From NCBI RefSeq assembly GCF_914767665.1, contig NC_059503.1:11346001-11410000 (forward strand): a stretch of DNA of 64,000 nt, read 5' to 3'. The notes below the pieces were generated by a model that saw nothing but the letters and a program-made list of their open reading frames with translations, ran no database searches and was not told the origin of the DNA. The DNA is from Harmonia axyridis. Taxonomy: Eukaryota; Arthropoda; Insecta; Coleoptera; Coccinellidae. Position 1 is the first letter of the stretch. Each line of letters begins with the position of its first letter. A program made the position numbers and the translations under genes. Below are positions 31,630 through 42,708 of this stretch, piece after piece.

Positions 31630-31980
31630 TCGTGGAACATCAATTAAGAAACTGCTTTATTCTTCATCAGTCCAATAAATGTCAATTTGGGATATCTATT
31701 CAGGAATGCATATGGACCGCCTTTATGTGAGGACGATTTTATTTTCAGACGATGTTTTCAAAGGGCGGAAATTTCCATTGGAATCTCTCTTTTAATTTCC
31801 ATGGAACTTTCCGGATCTCGCATTCAGGGTTTTTTTGGTCTATTTCCCGTGTATGTATCTCGGATTTTTTTCTCGTACAGGGATCGTTCATGTGTGCTTG
31901 GATAGAAATATCTACGAATATTTGGGATATCTGATCTGTTGAGTTTTGATCTCCATCGAAGCTCCATTGATGTTTTTAGA
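31630..31980. repeat. ~340-bp inverted repeat, right arm
   Basis: Inverse of 30080-30425: agaaactgctttattct, ggaaatttccattggaatct, ggatatctgatctgttga. The short plus frames here (31687-31905, 31752-31934) mirror minus frames in the other arm and are not genes. Confidence 0.85.
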
Positions 31981-32644
31981 AGGCTTGTCTATGTGGGGGA
32001 TTCGTATGAAAATTAAACGTCAAAATTTTGCCTTGGAAAAAACCGATTGGCATAACGATGAGCTATAGGTACTCGGTTCCGCTCATAGTTTGTTGGTTTT
32101 TTCAATAAATACCTGAATATCTGTCTTTTATCTACTACTTTCGGTCGTAGCAACAGATGTCCTACCAAAATTCGAATTCGCTTCAGTGACACATTTAAAT
32201 TCGATCATCACAAATTTATTTAATTTATTTTAAATCTCTAAATCTATATCCAATTCTGTAGCATACAACTTTTGAATTATTTAAGATCCCAGTTCACTAT
32301 GGACTTTTACTTTACAGTAAACAGAAAGCACGATCAACTACCAATATGGTAGTATCTGTAAAGTAAATCATACAAAAAATAATCAATAAGATAAAAGCTT
32401 CAGTAGTTGCCACGGGAACGAATTTTGGAGTTGCCTAATTTTTCATGAAAATGTAGACGGTAGTAGAAAAAGTATAGCTCACAACTCTAGTCGTGGGAAA
32501 TATGCTTCTTACACCTCTTGTTATGTAATATACTATCCATGATCTTTACTATTTGAATTCAATGAAATTTAGCTCGACTATACTATTATATGACACGAAA
32601 CGAGATTCAAATGTAAAATGGCAGCTGGAAGGCAACTAGCCTCG
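31981..32644. other. Non-coding AT-rich stretch
   Basis: No gene or clear repeat seen. Confidence 0.4.
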
Positions 32645-32711
32645 AGAGGGCGACACAATAGCTTACAGAGGGCGACACAATAACTAACAGAGGGCGACAC
32701 AATAGCTTCAC
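32645..32711. repeat. 22-bp tandem repeat, 3 units
   Basis: Unit agagggcgacacaatagctt plus two bases, three times with variants (aataactaac in the middle unit). Confidence 0.9.
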
Positions 32712-34630
32712 AGCTGTTATTCGAGTCTAAATCGCAAACAATATCTCCAAAATACATCCAAAATTAATTATCTTCCTACCGTTGTTGACAATTGATATAA
32801 TTGTAAAAATTAGATCAAGAACGCGGAAAATTGTCGATTAAATCCCAACTTAACGGAGTCAAATTCCCCCAGAAATTTTTCAATCTGCCCAATTAGGCCG
32901 AATATTTGCTTGGATTGCCCGATCCCGTTCAACTCGAGGGCCTCAAATTTTCGACGTAATACCGTCGGAAGGGATTATTTCTACCACGCAATTAGCCCAG
33001 AAGAGCGCAGACGAGATAGGGCCGAAGTAGCCGCTCAAATACTTCACCCATAATTGACTCTCATTGTTTCGATAAGTACCTATTGAGATGAAAGCAAAAC
33101 ATTATTTTCCCGGTCTCTCCTCTTTCGACTCCCAGGAAAAGAGAAACATATTAACGAATGGAATTTAACAACTTCCTCCTAGATATATACGCTCGGGAAA
33201 TAAAGCTTTGTCAAGGATTTCATGGGGGAGAAGTATTCGTAATATGATTTTTGCTGACGCTCATCTCTCTTTCGAGTCGACACAAGTCGTTTATGCCCCC
33301 TCAGTTAGGCTGAGGAATTGTATCCGGTCTCCTGAAGTGCGCAGTTTCTTTTTTGATCAAATATTGAAGAGGTTGGGCTCGGGGAAAATACGAGACATCG
33401 TTCGGTTTTTATAAAATATTTTCACTACCTTCCTTTCATAACGATAAACTTCAGTTCGTTCCGTTCATTTATGAAACTAAGCTTCTTAGAACATCGACAA
33501 TCAAAAAATACTTCGATATTAATAACTGTTGATGTTAGTTCTGAGAAATCTGGAATTAAATGAGGTGCATTCGGGTTTTTTCTCTGAACGGTTTGTCCTA
33601 CAATAAGCTTTTCAGATGTTTCCAATGAATGCAATTCAATGAACGAATTCTGCGTATTGAAGAGGATACAGCAAGTGGATCAATTGAAAGCAGAATGTCA
33701 AGAATCAAAAAAGCTTTCTGAAAAGACAAAAATCCCTATTCAATTTTGTTTTAAGCTTGTACTCGATGATGTTCGGTATTCAGAGTTTATCAGATCTGAT
33801 AAATTCCTGAATCTCGGAGGAAACTGATTCTTTTTCGTTATTTTCAGAAGAATTAAAAAAAATCCAATAAACAAAAGAATGAAATTTAGGTCAAAGATGG
33901 AATTAACTGTTAGAAAACGCATTATTTATATTCGAAAGTTCAATAAAAGATGGATTCCATCCGAAATAGAACAATCTGAGAACAGAATGTACAATTCTTA
34001 CATTATTTGGTGCTGCCATGTCCTAGTCATGACTCACAGTGGCAGCACCAGTTCCATACTACTTTTTACTTTATCTCTGCATCGAGATATTGAAGGTTGA
34101 GATTGGAGCCACATTTGTTGTCTGAAAATTGGATAAAAACTAGTTTCATTTATTGACAAAGCTCCTTGTCGCAAATAGATATAAATTTTGGTTACATTGA
34201 AGGAATTGCGCATACAATTGCTTGACCACTCAGCTTAATCTCCAAATCTGGCCTCCATTGATTATCTGCCACTTGCAGACCACAAAAAAACACTTTTAGG
34301 AAGGAAATTTGGCACTATGAAGGCAAAGATGAATCTTTCTTTGGAAAAGTCATGACTGTGTTGCTGAATAAAGTCAAAGTTAAAAAGAAAATGGGTTCTC
34401 ACTGACAAGGCCAGTGACTGAATGAAGTCATGTTGTATGAGTATGTGAGATTTTTAGCTCATGTTTTGAATAATGTTTTCAACTTCCTCCTGGGAGTGTT
34501 TTGTATTCCTCTTACATCTTGTTGTTACAGTGATCTTCGATGTATACTTTTATTTGTTTATTCTTGTTTGTTTTTTCATTATTATTGGACAATTTCTTTG
34601 TGTTTTCATATCGGGGTTCTCCTCTTCAAG
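32712..34630. other. Mostly non-coding; small unrecognised frame at 33639-33827
   Basis: The plus frame at 33639 (MNEFCVLKRIQQVDQLKAEC, then LGGN stop) has a balanced, protein-like composition but no known motif. At 33925-33970 IIYIRKF then RWIPSEIEQSE faintly recalls the YIRKL-x-x-KWVPREL block of mariner transposase, but too little remains. A 10-bp stem (ggtgctgcca / tggcagcacc, 34009-34049) is also present. Confidence 0.3.
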
Positions 34631-34692
34631 TTGTTGAGAATATTCTAACAATTCATATCAATTGATATGAATTGCTAATGTATTCTCAACAA
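34631..34692. repeat. 62-bp near-perfect palindrome
   Basis: The centre caattg at 34659-34664 lies inside caattcatatcaattgatat and its mirror. The outer arms ttgttgagaata / tattctcaacaa also match, with a 6-nt mismatched bulge. As RNA it would fold to a long hairpin. Confidence 0.8.
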
Positions 34693-35583
34693 CTTCATCA
34701 GCAATTTGATTGAATATTTGTCGATTTTGCAATACTCGAAATTCACAACATCATGAAAAGAGGGAGTATTCACCGAAATGTTTATGGCATATCATTGAAA
34801 GAGCCTTCAACTAGGGTTTTTCGAAACATTTTCATTTTAGTGTTCCAAGCCAAATATGTAGTTCAATTCTTATTGAACTTCCGTCAATTTCAGTCAATCA
34901 GTTCAACCAACCAAATAAGCTCTGTTCTTTCAAATCGTTCAAATGACACAATCTCAATCTTAACAGCCAACATACTCCTTCAATTACATCCGAACCCATC
35001 AAATCTTTGTCACCTTCCCATATTATTCCCCAGCCGACTCTCCTACGCTACAGTAAACATCAAAAATAAGAAAACATAATTCAGGCCAGCGCACGTTGCG
35101 AACTTTTCTCCATCACGACTCCTCGAAAGAATCCTGCTATTGACAGGTTGCCGGCGTCTCTCGTGAAAGGTAATACGTCGACATTCCGATATTTAACACT
35201 TTCAAAGAGCAGCCTCGACGAAAAAATGCGACGGAATTGAAAACATGTCAATCATCCGTGTGTTTTCGAATATGGCCTCCTCGGTGGCCGTAATAGAGGA
35301 GTTATGACACGTGCCTCCTATGCAAGACTTGTCTCTTGCAGATCGACGCCCGTTGAGCGTGAAAACGTATTGGTAGGAGGAAGTTAGACGAACGCTACTG
35401 ATCTTATTTTTGCCGGCTAGAGCTCTCTCTCTGCTCTGAGAAGACTTGTACGATTTCTCCATCTCGTGTACTCGATTCTATTGAATCGCTCTCGAAATTT
35501 GGAGATTGCTTGCGTCCCTTCCTTCGGGATTTTGTATTATAGGAGAGTACGTAGTGTAGAGTAATATTTTCTGGATAGGGAGT
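34693..35583. other. Non-coding stretch, GC-richer at 35090-35560
   Basis: Frames 35202-35462 and 35404-35607 (minus) are without motifs. Possible regulatory block; no gene supported. Confidence 0.35.
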
Positions 35584-35955
35584 ATGCATGTCAACTCTCA
35601 GACTCATTTGGGAATATGTTTTGTTGATGACAAAAGTAGTAGATTCAAAACGTTGAATAATGGGCTTCCACAGGGATCAGTTTTGTCTCCCATACTCTTC
35701 AATTTAAACTTGTGTTACATCCCAGCCAACTTATCTGAGATATTCATCTATGCCGATGATATTGTTCTTGTGCTTCGTCATTCTGATCTCAGAATTATTG
35801 GAAATACTTCAAATTAGGAACTAAAAATTATGGAAAATTATTTTCTGGTGTGGCGTTTATGCCCTTATCCAAATAAAACAGAAGTTTTCTGTTTTCAATT
35901 GAATAATCAACAAAAATATAGAAAATTGAATGTAACTTTCAATATTTCCGTCTAG
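35584..35955 (+). mobile_element. Reverse transcriptase fragment (Jockey/CR1-like)
   Basis: The plus frame holds RT motif B, NNGLPQGSVLSPILFNLNL, and the catalytic box FIYADDIVLV (Y-A-D-D intact). After a stop at 35818, KIMENYFLVWRLCPYPNKTE continues the palm/thumb. It is a truncated internal fragment without the N-terminal motif A. Confidence 0.9.
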
Positions 35956-36026
35956 AACTTGAAAAATTTACGTATGAAGGAATAGTATTCCTCAAAAATT
36001 AGCTGGTTCTTTATGGGGTGCTGATA

Positions 36027-36050
36027 TAATAATAATAATACTAATAATAT
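36027..36050. repeat. (AAT)n / (ATA)n microsatellite
   Basis: aataataataatactaataa. Such runs often mark insect LINE 3' ends; on minus it would be the tail of an unseen element. Confidence 0.7.
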
Positions 36051-36289
36051 AGTTTATTCTCAGAAAAAAAAACCAGCACTCTTCGTACGGCAGCTTTGGC
36101 CTTTTTTCTGCTGCTCGATATTATTGCAGCACTATTTGGTTCAATAGTGCTCATGTTCATAAAATTGATGCACAGCTCAACGTTTCCATGAGTATTATCA
36201 GTGGAACTATACTTATGATTCCGCCTCATACGAGGGTTACTATTTATGTATTGAGAATACAAAAAAAAGACAAGCGATTTTGATGCAAA

Positions 36290-36800
36290 ATATTTTCACT
36301 GCTTTTCAGAATAATCTTATTTGAGATCTATCCGATTTTGCATGCGATTGAACCATCTTTCCAATTTTTTTCCACTCAGATGACGGTAGTTTCAAAACAT
36401 GCGTTTTGAAGGTCTCAACCACATCTTCGGGCTTTGAAAATCGTTGTCCACGATGAGGAAGAAGTTATTTGGTGCCAGGTAGGGGCTGTAAGGCGGATGA
36501 CCCATTAATTTGATTTTTTGTGTGCCCAAACACTCATTCGTTGCATTTGAGGGGTGTGAGCTCGCATTGTCATGATGCAAGATGATTCGTCGTTTTGGGT
36601 TTGTTTCTCTCAATTTACCGAAGACTTCAGGCAAGCAAATAGTTTCATACCACTCTGAATTAACGGTCTTTTAATTTTCAAGAGTCACAGACCAGTGTTC
36701 GTGAAGAAAGACGCAACCTAATGAAATATAAATGAAATTTCTAATTTGCCTTGAAATTATGTTACTAGGAGCTGAATAACTGACTAAAATCTCGTCTTTT
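36290..36800 (-). pseudogene. mariner transposase remnant, second lineage
   Basis: The minus frame begins in SAPSNIISRQ. After a stop it reads KTVNSEWYETICLPEVFGKL, RRIILHHDNASSH (second Asp kept), GHPPYSPYLAPNNFFL, and then ...SSEWKK. The expected D-L-A-P-x-D-F is changed to Y-L-A-P-N-N-F, so the third catalytic Asp is Asn. This lineage (ILHHDNASSH type) is clearly different from the FHQDN type at 12.7 and 26.8 kb. The N-terminal half is missing. Confidence 0.85.
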
Positions 36801-37140
36801 CCAAATAAAGGCCTTTCTTTGACCACTCCTCCCAAAAAAAAACCAAGAAGTTTCAAACCTTTCAGTTCGTTTTCCAAAAGAAATACAGTTTGGAGTGTTA
36901 TCAAATAAGAATGGTCCGAAATGTTTTTTTACTAGTGATAAATTCTAAATCAGATACCAAATAGTTCTTTAGTCCGACAATTGATTGCCAAGGTCTCTTT
37001 ATCATCAGCAAAACATTTCAACCTAACCCTTAATACGGAACACCCATGAAAAGACCCCTGAATGACACCAATTTCCACCAATACGTTCTCCAACGCCACG
37101 ATTGACAATTTACACCATTTACGTCCGCAATATCCTCTGA
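36801..37140. other. Non-coding stretch
   Basis: No motif; overlaps the start of a 160-codon minus frame (36950-37432) judged separately. Confidence 0.3.
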
Positions 37141-37432
37141 ATTTCTCGATCAAGATCGACTTCCCCGATTCGTTACCATACCACGCTGCCAACGTAGCCG
37201 AGACATCGTGAAAAATCACCACTCTCTCCTCTCTCCCAAGTCCCGAGACTAATCGATTATAAATATGAGGCGAAGCCGGAGAAGGTTGCGGAATAAAATT
37301 ATCCTGGAAAGAACGTCCGCTCGCGTCCCTGCCCCCCCCCCCCAAGACAGCCTCGAACCGATCGAGGAATGCTCCAGTGTACCTCCCAAGAAACTTCGCC
37401 AGAATTGGAAATTCTCGCTCACATACTTGCAT
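36950..37432 (-). CDS. Unrecognised 160-codon open frame across a GC-rich block
   Basis: This is one of the longest frames in the window that is not a transposon. It starts at ATG 37432 (MQVCEREFPILAKFLGRYTG), has a Gly run where the C12 tract at 37332-37343 is read, and ends KELFGI. No domain is visible. A donor-like AA|GTATGTGA sits only a few codons in, which would make the ATG part of an upstream exon ending MEISEFIRCK. Plus-strand frames over the same DNA are also open, which argues for low stop density rather than coding. Confidence 0.2.
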   Translation of the reverse strand: MQVCEREFPILAKFLGRYTGAFLDRFEAVLGGGGRDASGRSFQDNFIPQPSPASPHIYNRLVSGLGREERVVIFHDVSATLAAWYGNESGKSILIEKFRGYCGRKWCKLSIVALENVLVEIGVIQGSFHGCSVLRVRLKCFADDKETLAINCRTKELFGI

Positions 37433-37909
37433 CTAATAAACTCGGAAATTTCCATGTAATTAACTGTAAGCGCCATCCGGACGATCAATAGGGCGTGTAG
37501 CTTTTATAGTCGAAATATGTTGTAGCGGCTCTTCTTGTGTAAAGAGAAACGACGACGAGGAAATACTACTTGAGGGATGTTTTCCCAGAGTGAAGAAGAC
37601 CTATTGATTACGTTACGGGTACGCTGTAAGGCTTGTGGTATGTTGTTTTCCTTCAAGTTTCTTCGTTTACTATTCGATAAATATTCACGTCTGCCTGGAT
37701 GAGTTTGGATAGGCTTCGAGCGATGAGATGCAATACCGCATCATCCAGTTTTAATACTCGTGAAGATGCTGAGCCAACTCGAAATCGAACTTTATCAACT
37801 CATTATTAAAATGAGTACTTTCTATGTTTTCACTACCAACAAACTTGAATACTTATAATATGAGAATAACATTGTCTAAATATCATCAAAAGTAATTTGA
37901 TCCAGACAG

Positions 37910-38100
37910 GGAGACTTATATCCCGCAATGAATGCAGAGGCCTGGATGATGATGATGATCGTCTGAAGGCTCAACTGAACAGGCTGAGTTTACAAGCTGC
38001 CAGAAGGCTTTTCCAGAAGTAGCTAGTGATCTAGTCCAGTCTACTCTATGAACTCACTCCAGCTACTTATAAAAACGCTCTGGAAATGTTAAACTGCGAC
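37910..38100 (+). mobile_element. Possible LINE 3' tail with TGATGATGATGA
   Basis: cccgcaatgaatgcagaggc then ctggatgatgatgatgatcg resembles the end of RTE-like LINEs, which finish in short triplet repeats. No RT part is attached. Confidence 0.3.
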
Positions 38101-41100
38101 GTCTTTACAAGTATTGGTATTTGAAAAAGCTAGCTTGTAAACTAGTCACGTGTGAGGATCTAGGTGGGACTTTCTAGAGAAACCACCAATAGTTCAGCTG
38201 TTGCGATTGTAAAGGAGTCAAGTAGTGTAGTAACTTCACATTTCTTACTCAGGCCAAGCAGAACTTTTCTATTGCGCAGTGCAGTGCATAAGGATTTGAA
38301 TACGTTACTTTCCATAAACGAAAAACATCTACATCATAAATGAGCATCAGTTTTGGTGGATCCGTTTGTATTATACTCGACCATACTGTGTGCTATTTGA
38401 ACCTGTCAACTATATGTTAACTATAGTGCAAAGAATCATTGGATGAACTAAAACATTTTTCATTCAGGTTAAATCAGATGAGATTGATGCCAGATCAGAT
38501 GAAATGGTATTTTGTTGACTTTTGATGTTTTATATTCTGGATTAGTGGTTCTGTAGGGCAGTTTGGTGTTATGTTAGGAAATGTTCCCAAGAAGAGATCC
38601 GCAGCTATAAAGAACCCTGGGGATACTAAATTGGGAAGACTTGATTTCAGTAATGTCTATAGTCATTCCAGAGCAAGTGACATCAAGCATTGCCATTGAA
38701 CTGGCCATCTCAGAAATCTTTTCTATCCGTTGTGAGAATTGTCTAGCAGAAAAAATTTCTCCACTCGATGATATCACGTGGCAAACTTCTCAAGGAGTGA
38801 CAATAGGTTTTTTGCGGAACTCAGATCCAGTACAATGGTAAGATCTCTTCATCTCGATGAAACACTCGATATCTGACTTTATCAAAGTGGCACACCTGCC
38901 TTGATAAGGTTTATTGTATCTATTACAAGAAACACACTCTCTGCTCATTTTGAAAAGTAATTATTCAACCAGTTCCTTTTGAGTTTGGATAAATGAGACC
39001 TAATGGGAAGTAGAGAGATGTTTAAAAAAAACAAAGGTTTACTTTCATGAGCCGTATTATATGAAAGTCTTCAATTCAAGTTTATGGAAGTCCTCAGTAT
39101 GGGTGGTGTTTACAAACAAAGGAATGATATTAACTAGAAATTCGTTATGATTAATGAATTAACACTAATATCAGTTCAAAATAAAAACCCATACGTTGAT
39201 AACAAGAAAATGTATTTATAACGCAGGTGGGTTGAAATCGAAATTCTCTGAAAAAAACACTATATTTAGGAAGACAGTAAAATAACAAATAAGGACCTTA
39301 ATTTTTATGTGGAAATTATGAATGAAGTAATACACAATATATTTGGAGGTAACACTTATCACGTCGTTACTTTGATTTGTCACATTATCAGTGTCGTTAT
39401 CAATCAAAAAAAAAATTGAAACATACATTCAAAAAAGTGATTTTGATATTCATTGCTATTGTGTTAAAAAATATTTACATACTGAATTATAATATTCAAA
39501 TGCCCAATCGTCTTTTGTAACCAAATATTGAACCTTCCAGATTCTTTTTTCTTTCGATTGAACCGAATTCTTGCCAGAATTCAATTTTGATAAACCGCGT
39601 TAGAATCGAAGGGTTCGCATCCACCCATAGTTCAAATTTCAAGCGGTATCATCCGTCCTTTATTGGATGAAAGTACCGTAATCAATAACGTTTTATGGCT
39701 ATATTAGTCGCATTTCTCTTCCAACCGGATCAGAATATATTGCTATAATAGCTCGAGTACCGGAATCTCCAATCGATATCGAAGTAATAGGGATGTATCA
39801 ATTTATTATTCATTAAGATGAAAGATAGAGGGGGATAACGTCATCCTTGAAATATTGTTCTAAGGTTATTTCACGTTTCATTTGATATATTAGACACCGA
39901 ATTTTAAACATTTCATTTAATCAGATGCATATCAATTTGAAAGAAATTGGTCAATTTTTCCGTATGAACATCATTTTTTTATAATTAGTTATAGCTTGCT
40001 GAATACGCTTCAATTTAATTCAGTTTTATATTCATGGAATTGTCTTTCTGAATACACACCCGCTCAGATCTAGCAGGATATTTTTACGTGTATTTCTCAC
40101 AATTATGTAATAGGTATAACTCATCATATAACAATATGAATAGATAATGAGAGTAGTAATTCGAAAACAATCGCGAAAACAAAATAAAAGTCAAAATCTG
40201 AGAATTTGTGGCATTACCTCGGAAATTGTATCTCATTTGTTAAGTATTTATTCTAATTGTGACGATTCAGCCAGAGTACGATCCGGGCACAGCATCGAAG
40301 CACCTAGAACAAGACGGAAAATTTCAATTTAATGATCTGAGAACATAACGATACGTTCAGTCTATAAATAGGTATATATGATTCCGAGAAATTTTCCTGT
40401 TTTTTTCATAAATCTCCATCTTCAATTCTCCTTATTGTCAATTCTTTCAGTGTTCTCAGAAGTGACTCTACGAAGAATGAAAATAATATACTATAAAATA
40501 GAAGGAAGCGCTATCAGTTAAAATAGGTCTCTGTACGCTAATAAAAGCGGACATCTTGTAGAATGTTTATTGTATGCAGTCCGAGAGAATATGAAGATAA
40601 AAGATAAAAGAAGGAGTAGCGTACCGAAATCATAATAAGATGTGATAAAATAGGGAAATGGGTCGGCCTTTTACTGGAAACTGCATAATGAATAATCCTG
40701 CATCTCTCAATTCTTCTTTTGGAGCAATGAATGCATTGTATCTAATTGCTAACAGTCTTTTATACATATCATGGAATATTTCGATTTCTTTGTAGATCCA
40801 GTTCCTCTGAAAAAGGACGTTATTTATTTATTTATTCGATGATACAATTGAAATCTGACGAAAATAGGCTTTTGTCCAAGGGATTTTTCAATTAGCGTTT
40901 GACGCAAGCACGTTTAGACAACGACGTAGTCATTATGAAAGATTACAGTTTACTGTAATGGAGTTCTACTATGACACCTTAACACAATGGTGGCCTCAAC
41001 CAACCCAATGGAGTGCTTCCTAGCGCTAGACAGTTATTATTCAATGGAACTAACCAGGAAGATAAAATCGAGCTATCCCTACCATTAGTAACAAAAAAAA

Positions 41101-41290
41101 ATAACAAATAGCTCAACTAGCAGAATCAAGAAGTGGTATTCTCTACAACAGCATTTCTTCGAAGAATATCCGTTGCACACCCATAATTCGAGCAGTTAGA
41201 GGAGCTTTGCACAACATAAGTTACTCATGAAGGTGACCATGTTTTTAAGTAAAATGTCTTTATACTGGTTAGGTCTGGAACTGTTTCTGG
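38101..41290. other. Long gene-free stretch
   Basis: Frames at 38574-38777, 38641-38841 and 39216-39428 have no motifs and partly overlap on both strands. No repeat was recognised by eye. Composition is AT-rich except near 39540-39780. Confidence 0.4.
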
Positions 41291-41410
41291 TCATTTGAAG
41301 ATGATGAAAAGAGTGGCCAGTATTCCGAATCCCACTACAACTAAAACGAAATACAAATATCCCCAGAACAGACCAACATAACCGAGCGGGTGGAAATAAT
41401 AAACGTCCCT
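41291..41410 (-). CDS. Candidate terminal exon, single-pass membrane tail
   Basis: On minus, an AG (TTTTAG at 41416-41411) is followed by a frame reading RDV, YYFHPLGYVGLFWGYLYF and a hydrophobic run to IIFK, TGA at 41291-41293 (39 aa). It has about 25 consecutive hydrophobic residues with aromatic-rich borders and a Lys just before the stop, as in a C-terminal transmembrane anchor with a minimal cytoplasmic end. It lies in a GC-richer block and its codons look selected (no rare run of A/T third positions). Possible upstream exon: 41495-41549. The protein is not recognised. Confidence 0.4.
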   Translation of the reverse strand, partial: RDVYYFHPLGYVGLFWGYLYFVLVVVGFGILATLFIIFK

Positions 41411-41494
41411 CTAAAATTTGCAGATTATTTTTCCCCGAATCGATCCATCCTATGTTGGGCCACCGTGTTGCCGCAGATCCGAGTCGGCTTTCAC

Positions 41495-41549
41495 GTCGAG
41501 AACCGACGTGTACGACATGTGGTAATGACAGTGAAGCGGATAGTAATCG
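41495..41549 (-). CDS. Candidate penultimate exon (YYPLHCHYH)
   Basis: An acceptor CTTTAG (41555-41550) precedes DYYPLHCHYHMSYTSVLD. A donor GTGAAA at 41494 would join in phase 0 to the exon at 41410 across an 84-nt intron. Without that donor the frame goes on VKADSDLRQHGGPT to TAG. The L-H-C-H box recalls the last copper-binding motif of multicopper oxidases, but the second half of that motif (H-x-x-x-G-M) is absent, so this is only a hint. The ATG-less upstream frame (to 41968) contains stops and is not claimed. Confidence 0.25.
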
Positions 41550-41555
41550 CTAAAG

Positions 41556-42445
41556 ATTGTTGGGGGTGAATATCCAGACACTGGCTATAACAACGCGGGC
41601 ACGATTGTGTGGTCGAAAGCAATCAAATCGCTCGCACAACCGATGGTTTTGTACAATTTGTAGTTCGAAACTCTCCGCCAGGCCAGGCCAGTGGCGCGGT
41701 AGCAGAGAAGAAAGCTGTTCCGTGTATTGGAAGCGTTTTTTGTGATGGGCGTTCTCGATAACGTCGATATGTTTTCGGAATTGAATGGAGAGTGGTGTTT
41801 AGAATTGGAGTAGAGCTTTTGTTTTAGTTTTATTTGGTCCATAGTTTTTTGAATAATATAGGATGTAACAGGTACCAACCTTTTTGTTGGGTTTTTTATG
41901 ATTTTTCGGGTGTTTGTAACGGAAATGAAACATTTCGCGTGATTTCTGCCTAAGACACACCTTCTCACACCATTGTGGAGAAGTAACTCTGTTGCTACGT
42001 GACGACCTATTCAAATCCACCGCCGCCAAAGTAGCGTGGCGCGAAAAACCCATAGTGCCATCTGTGAGCAGACAGAGTCACTACACACTACAATTCTAGA
42101 AAAATTTTTGAATAAGCTCAAAATTCGGCTAATTAGAGGTCGTCAATTCTGACACCGTTCACCGATTTTTCATAGACCTCGTAGTTTCGAGGAAATTTGA
42201 ACTCGAAATTTGGGAAAAAACGGTAATTATCGAATCTCTTCCCAAGAACCGTTATATCTCCTAACATATTTGTCACAGAAATCCCTCAAATCCAATCAAA
42301 TGTGTAGAAGAACTGGTAGCCTCGAGAAAATTATCAAATATTTTTGAAAATTTCAGATTATTACCTATAATTCATGAAATGAAAGACAAATCGCCCAACT
42401 GCAGGAAAATCCTATTGTTATTCCATTTTCAGATTGCAAGTAATG
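41556..42445. other. Non-coding stretch
   Basis: The 127-codon minus frame 41585-41968 opens at GTG and shows no motif; it may be intronic relative to the candidate exons. No repeat recognised. Confidence 0.3.
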
Positions 42446-42484
42446 AGTCTTTCAGAAAGGTGCGTTAAACCTTTCTGAAAGACT
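42446..42484. repeat. Perfect 15-bp hairpin with 9-nt loop
   Basis: agtctttcagaaagg, loop tgcgttaaa, cctttctgaaagact. It is followed by two further partial copies of the arm (gacttaccgactt, actgaaagacttacag). Confidence 0.85.
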
Positions 42485-42708
42485 TACCGACTTACTGAAA
42501 GACTTACAGACCACTCGAGCTGCACTCTCGTGATGTTTCGCGAACAACGTCTCATGAATCGGTGTACGAGTATAATTTTTTATTATCTATGCTCTTTGAT
42601 GTCATAATTGAATATGAATCCTTTTGTTTCAACTTTAACAACTGTTGAACAGATAACGCAGGGCATTGTTCATGGTCAACTACATATTTTCATCCTTCCC
42701 TCTAAATA

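Noticed and set aside
34009..34049. 10-bp stem ggtgctgcca / tggcagcacc as a possible small RNA
   Set aside because: Stem too short and loop too long for a pre-miRNA; kept only as a note.
36041..36262. 73-codon minus frame
   Set aside because: Abuts a microsatellite, no motif; likely 3' untranslated LINE sequence.
41585..41968. 127-codon minus frame upstream of the candidate membrane exon
   Set aside because: Opens at GTG and has no motif; it is in the same frame as the HCH segment but separated by a stop.
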